Made by a program: the position numbers and the translations under genes | Assembly: GCF_036825535.1 (NCBI RefSeq) | Contig: NZ_CP098812.1 | Span: 1,674,001 to 1,738,000 of the forward strand | Source: Parasalinivibrio latis | GTDB taxonomy: Bacteria > Pseudomonadota > Gammaproteobacteria > Enterobacterales > Vibrionaceae | DNA: 64,000 bases | Reading direction: 5' to 3' | Notes under the pieces: model-generated | Told to the model about the DNA's origin: nothing | Database searches by the model: none | The model's input: the letters and a program-made list of their open reading frames with translations, nothing else | Part shown: one piece after another, positions 60,641-64,000 of the stretch | Position numbering within the stretch: the first letter of the stretch is position 1 | Layout: every line of letters starts with the position of its first letter

Positions 60641-60655
60641 CATAACATTCACTTC

Positions 60656-62107
60656 CTAATGGTGTCTGTCCCGGTAGCCAGTCCCGGTAGCCAGTTGGCG
60701 AGCCTGATACCAGCTTTGGCGGGCTGAATCCGACACGGGTGTGACACAAACCGGGTGTACAGGCGTCATCGGCAGTGTTGCATGGTTTTCCGGTATTATT
60801 GCGTCCGCTGCCAGTAATGCGGCACCGGCTGCACTGGCATCCGGTGTGGTGGCGTTGTAGCAGGGGAGCCCGGTGACAGAGGCAATTACTTTCAGGAGCG
60901 GCTGAACCTGAGACCCGCCGCCGGAGAAGTGGAGGGATTTAACCGGGATGCCCAATTCCTGTGCCTGGTGGATGATGTAATCGAACTCCAGCGCAATACC
61001 GTTAAACACCGCACGGCATAAATCTGTATCGTCAGAGGTGAGGGTCATGTTCAGCCAACCGGCACTTAGCTGGTGGTTGGGTTCCGGTGCACCTGAGCCG
61101 GAAAGATAAGGCAGAAACTGGACATTGGTGTCACAGAGCAGTGCGTGGCCAGCCAGCTGGTCAAAACTTCCCGTTGTGAGGTGGAGGACTCTCTTTAGCC
61201 AGTTGAGCGTTGGCCCCAACGCGGGAATGGTGCCGATCACCTGGTAATTGTCCCCGAACCCGAAAGGAAATAGATGAAAATCGCCTGACCATGATTTTGG
61301 AAGCCGGTCTTTGGCAAGTGAGAACGAGAGTACGCCGGATGTCCCGAGGGAAACGGACACGGCGCCTTCGCGGTAGCCGCCTACCGCGCGTGCAGCGGTT
61401 GCCTGGTCACCGGCTCCGATGACCATAGGAATGGCCGGTGTACGGGACACAACATAGGTAGCGAGATTAAGTTCCCCGGCGATATCTGATGCATCCGCAG
61501 TTTGCGGAAGTGAATGTGCCGGAAGGTGCGCGATATCCAGTATGTCTGCCTGCCAGTTACCTGAAACAGGGTCGTAGCACTGCATGCCGGCTGCCTCGTT
61601 TCTGTCGGTAACAAACCGGGCTGAGGGATCCAACGCATGGCGGAGGTAATCTTTGGCACAGTAAAGGCGCTGGGTTTTGGATGGCAGAGCCGGGTCCATG
61701 TTTACTGCCCACAACCATTTTGCGAGCGTAAAGTCTGGTAATGGAGTATTGCCCGTTTTCTTTACCCATTCACCGCGGTTGAGAGGGGTTTGGTTCAGCG
61801 CATCGAAGCCGTCCATATCAAGCCAGAGCCTTACCGGGGCGACAATATCTCCGTCTTTCCCGGTAACTAACAAGGTATGCATCTGACCACTGAAACCGAG
61901 GGCTTCCGGCTGGTGGATTTTCATCATCTCCCGCAGCAGCTTATGGGCAATGCGGTGCCAGGTTTCCGGCTCCCGCTCTGGTGCACCGTGCTCGTTATAG
62001 GTTTCGCTGCGCGCCCAGACGACGTCACAGTCCTGGCCGTTAACGGTTACCAAAACGGCTTTCATTGATGATGTTCCTACATCCAAACCACCAAAGTATC
62101 GCGTCAT
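60656..62107 (-). CDS. xylB: FGGY family carbohydrate kinase, xylulokinase-like
   Basis: Kinase of 483 residues. GGLDVGTSSMKAVLV is the phosphate loop and SLGTSGVLSFSL the second one. GGGSQVQPLLKVIASVTGLP is the adenosine part. ATG 62107 follows GGAGGACG. It would phosphorylate a pentulose or polyol product made inside. The last residues (TGTGYRDRHH) are encoded by the inserted GGTGTCTGTCCC repeat and its 13-bp duplication, so the native C-terminus may be changed. Confidence 0.88.
   Translation of the reverse strand: MTRYFGGLDVGTSSMKAVLVTVNGQDCDVVWARSETYNEHGAPEREPETWHRIAHKLLREMMKIHQPEALGFSGQMHTLLVTGKDGDIVAPVRLWLDMDGFDALNQTPLNRGEWVKKTGNTPLPDFTLAKWLWAVNMDPALPSKTQRLYCAKDYLRHALDPSARFVTDRNEAAGMQCYDPVSGNWQADILDIAHLPAHSLPQTADASDIAGELNLATYVVSRTPAIPMVIGAGDQATAARAVGGYREGAVSVSLGTSGVLSFSLAKDRLPKSWSGDFHLFPFGFGDNYQVIGTIPALGPTLNWLKRVLHLTTGSFDQLAGHALLCDTNVQFLPYLSGSGAPEPNHQLSAGWLNMTLTSDDTDLCRAVFNGIALEFDYIIHQAQELGIPVKSLHFSGGGSQVQPLLKVIASVTGLPCYNATTPDASAAGAALLAADAIIPENHATLPMTPVHPVCVTPVSDSARQSWYQARQLATGTGYRDRHH
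60658..60672. repeat. dispersed repeat copy X2, inside the kinase 3' end
   Basis: AATGGTGTCTGTCCC is identical to X1 and lies 32 bases from it. Read on the minus strand it supplies the last codons of the kinase gene, with the stop codon at its end. Confidence 0.8.
60668..60693. repeat. 13-bp tandem duplication next to copy X2
   Basis: GTCCCGGTAGCCA occurs at 60668-60680 and again at 60681-60693. It overlaps the end of X2 and lies within the kinase coding sequence. Confidence 0.85.
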
Positions 62108-62127
62108 AGCGTCCTCCAACTGTTCCC

Positions 62128-62979
62128 TTATCCTTTCACTGCACCGGCGGTAAGCCCACGGACAAATGCCCGTTGTACCGCCACATAGAGAAGGATCAAA
62201 GGGATCGCGATAATCACCAGAATGGCAAACAGCGCCCCAGGGTTTGCCATGTAAAACCCGGAATACTGCATGGGAATTATGGTGAGGGTTTTCATCTCAC
62301 TTTCGGTCATGATGACCAGTGCAAGAAAGAACTCGTTCCATGTGGTAATAAATTGCCAGATAGCAACAAACACCAGCGCAGGACGGATAAGCGGCAGGGC
62401 GATATGCCAGTACACCTGGAACATACTGCACCCGTCGATGCGCCCGGCATCAAAGAGTTCCTGAGGTGAATCCTCCAAAAAACCTTTGAGGATAACGACG
62501 GCAAAGGGGACGCCAAGGGCGATATACGGCAGGATCAGCCCGGCATATTTGTTCACCCAGCCAAAGGTTTTCAACAAAATGGCAAGTGGCAGCACCAATG
62601 ACGCAATAGGTACCATCAGGGTGGTAAGCAAAATGGCATAAAGCAGCAGGGAGCCGGGCAATTTCAGTACGCTGATGGCAAAGGCGAACAGCGAAGAGAG
62701 CGCGATCACTGCCAGCACAGTGATAACGGTAACAATCAGGCTGTTCAGGAAAAAAACATGCAGCGGGTTATCGGAAATCACAGTGATGAAATTGGCGAAT
62801 GTCACTGGCCAAACAAAAAGCTGGGGGTCGAAAACCTGTGCCGGTGTCCTTACGGCCATGGTGAACATGTAAACTTCCGGGATCATCCAGACAAGCAGCA
62901 CCACTAACAGCACCAAGTGGATGATGATGCGTTTGCGCTGCGCCGGATCGCCCACCGCGTGGAGAAAACCTGTGATCAT
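62128..62979 (-). CDS. sugar ABC transporter permease, MalG type
   Basis: Inner-membrane permease of 283 residues with six helices. The coupling loop DAGRIDGCSMFQVYWHIALP and the preceding LKGFLEDSPQEL are the MalG form. The segment WNEFFLALVIM is also typical. It is 4 bases overlapped with the MalF-type gene and pairs with it. Operon with the kinase and the ATPase. Confidence 0.93.
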   Translation of the reverse strand: MITGFLHAVGDPAQRKRIIIHLVLLVVLLVWMIPEVYMFTMAVRTPAQVFDPQLFVWPVTFANFITVISDNPLHVFFLNSLIVTVITVLAVIALSSLFAFAISVLKLPGSLLLYAILLTTLMVPIASLVLPLAILLKTFGWVNKYAGLILPYIALGVPFAVVILKGFLEDSPQELFDAGRIDGCSMFQVYWHIALPLIRPALVFVAIWQFITTWNEFFLALVIMTESEMKTLTIIPMQYSGFYMANPGALFAILVIIAIPLILLYVAVQRAFVRGLTAGAVKG

Positions 62980-63929
62980 GCGGATTCCCTCCCGCCGGTA
63001 CCAAGCTGGCTGCCGAGGAACATGATTTGCAGCACCGAAAGCACAAAGGCAATGACCAGTACAATGACAGACAACGCCGCACCGATACCCAGATCACCCA
63101 GTACAAAGGATTGCTTGAAAATATAGGTGCCGAAAATCTCGCTGGCATGATTGGGGCCGCCGTTGGTCATCAGGAAAACCACCGGGAAGGTTTGCAACGT
63201 TCCGATAATGCCAAGCAAAAGCAGGGATTTGGTGACGTTGGAAAGCATCGGGATGATGACTGACACCGCCAGACGAAGCCCTTTAGCGCCGTCGACCCGG
63301 GCAGCCTCAAGGATTTCGCGCGGGAGGTTGGTTAACCCGGCGATGTACATCAGCATTGAAAAGCCGGTCCATTGCCAGATATTCACCACAATGAGTGCGT
63401 AAATCGCGCTATCTGGATCCCCGAGCGGGGAGGATTTCAGGGTAATGCCCAGCATCTTCAGGTATTCCTGGCCGATCCCGTAATAGGGCGCATAGATTTG
63501 CAGCCAGATAAGGCTGACGACCGACACAGACGTTACTACCGGCAGGAAGTACATAGTGCGAAAAAAGGTACGCCAGCTGTCAGTGTAAAACTCGATAAAG
63601 TAGGCGATGGTGCCGCCGATAAGCATCTGAACCGGAATGGTTATCGCAGCCCAGAGAAACATGTTTTTCATCACTGTCCAGAACACCGGGTCAGTGATGA
63701 CTTCGATATAATTATCCAGTCCGGAGTAGTGGGTATTTTGCAGGGATGTACCGGAGAACAAGCTTTTCACTGCTACCCAGGCGATGGGGTAGGCAATAAA
63801 CGCCATAAAAACCAGGGTTGCTGGAAGCAGGAAAAGGTAGCTGCTGATTGTCTGCATCCACACCGGGCGAGCTGCTGGCCTTTGCCCAAACGGCTTGTGT
63901 AACCCGGCTTCCTGCAATGTTGACTTCAT
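62976..63929 (-). CDS. sugar ABC transporter permease, MalF type
   Basis: Permease of 317 residues with six helices. SYLFLLPATLVFMAFIAYPIA begins the transporter, and AARVDGAKGLRLAVSVIIPM is the coupling loop. Start ATG 63929 follows AAGGAG. The frame opens to 63956 without a better start. It overlaps the MalG-type gene by 4 bases. Its periplasmic binding protein gene is expected beyond the right edge. Confidence 0.93.
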   Translation of the reverse strand: MKSTLQEAGLHKPFGQRPAARPVWMQTISSYLFLLPATLVFMAFIAYPIAWVAVKSLFSGTSLQNTHYSGLDNYIEVITDPVFWTVMKNMFLWAAITIPVQMLIGGTIAYFIEFYTDSWRTFFRTMYFLPVVTSVSVVSLIWLQIYAPYYGIGQEYLKMLGITLKSSPLGDPDSAIYALIVVNIWQWTGFSMLMYIAGLTNLPREILEAARVDGAKGLRLAVSVIIPMLSNVTKSLLLLGIIGTLQTFPVVFLMTNGGPNHASEIFGTYIFKQSFVLGDLGIGAALSVIVLVIAFVLSVLQIMFLGSQLGTGGRESA

Positions 63930-63975
63930 GGCGTCTCCTTCCCAATAGCTTCCCAAAATTTGTCACTTCAAGGCA

Positions 63976-64000
63976 GAGGTGGGCGCCCTGCGGCACCCAC
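63976..64000 (-). repeat. hairpin at the right edge, upstream of the MalF-type gene
   Basis: GGGCGCC and GGCACCC form a stem with one G-U pair on the minus strand, at the upstream end of the operon visible here. Such stems often lie between a binding-protein gene and the permeases. It is cut by the edge. Confidence 0.3.

Noticed and set aside
63712..63996. Minus-strand frame overlapping the MalF-type gene at the right edge
   Set aside because: It is a different frame of a clear permease gene, with no matching family. The upstream binding-protein gene must lie outside the window.

Overview
The window is typical chromosomal DNA of a marine gammaproteobacterium with densely packed genes on both strands. 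Several gene families and sites point to the Vibrionales/Enterobacterales side: YidA, Mak, YjtD (LasT), ExoI, a 295-residue Cdd, PurT with a PurR-like box, SulA behind an E. coli-type LexA box, and a ToxR-like membrane regulator. From memory, the order cdd-lrgB-lrgA-(regulator)-sbcB with purT nearby resembles Vibrio. A Vibrionaceae-type host (for example a Grimontia/Enterovibrio/Photobacterium-like genus) is my inference and is not proven here. I see no rRNA, tRNA, prophage or CRISPR array.

Layout. 1-12000: the end of an aromatic amino acid permease, YidA phosphatase, a LysR regulator, a large protein ending in a pRiA4b ORF-3 domain, an alkylation-repair pair (Ada/AlkA fusion plus Ogt), DUF3392, a MazG-like enzyme, an unlisted 48-residue ORF, a SatD/DUF3307 pair behind a cluster of GTTAC repeats, DUF1223 and CutA. 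12031-16357: an arsenic operon, arsR-acr3-phosphatase-GAPDH-arsJ, with two near-identical ArsR-type operators in opposite orientation. 16434-26943: a MalT-like LuxR regulator followed by a Dpp-type ABC importer, a hydantoinase/oxoprolinase protein, a DUF917 protein and the binding protein, apparently one uptake-and-hydrolysis system. 27246-32052: pstSCAB phosphate importer.

32106-48000: mostly housekeeping genes (peroxiredoxin, YjtD, Mak, HAD phosphatase, GDPD, NlpE-like lipoprotein, DUF1496, APC antiporter, SOS-controlled SulA, Tpm, PurT, EamA exporter, Cdd, LrgAB, ToxR-like regulator, exonuclease I). The intergenic stretch before yjtD carries two perfect, inverted DnaA boxes. 48241-50198 is an accessory island: a Y1-family (REP-associated type) transposase and a small unknown ORF, bracketed by short repeats built on GTGTCTGTCC whose orientation is inverted on the two sides. 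Further copies at 60626 and 60658 form the 3' end of a xylulokinase-like gene.

50224-64000: a DctPQM TRAP importer, two VOC proteins, then a methanethiol oxidase (mtoX) with a three-part fusion (SCO1, di-heme MauG/CcP, TlpA-like thioredoxin) in one polypeptide, a DUF1127-like protein and a divergent LysR regulator, and finally a MalFGK-type sugar or polyol ABC operon with the kinase, running off the right edge.

Most notable: the SCO1-MauG-TlpA fusion beside mtoX; the repeat/transposase system and its insertion into a coding sequence; the hydantoinase-DUF917-ABC cluster; the arsenic operon with a CDKN3-like phosphatase; and several strong regulatory palindromes.
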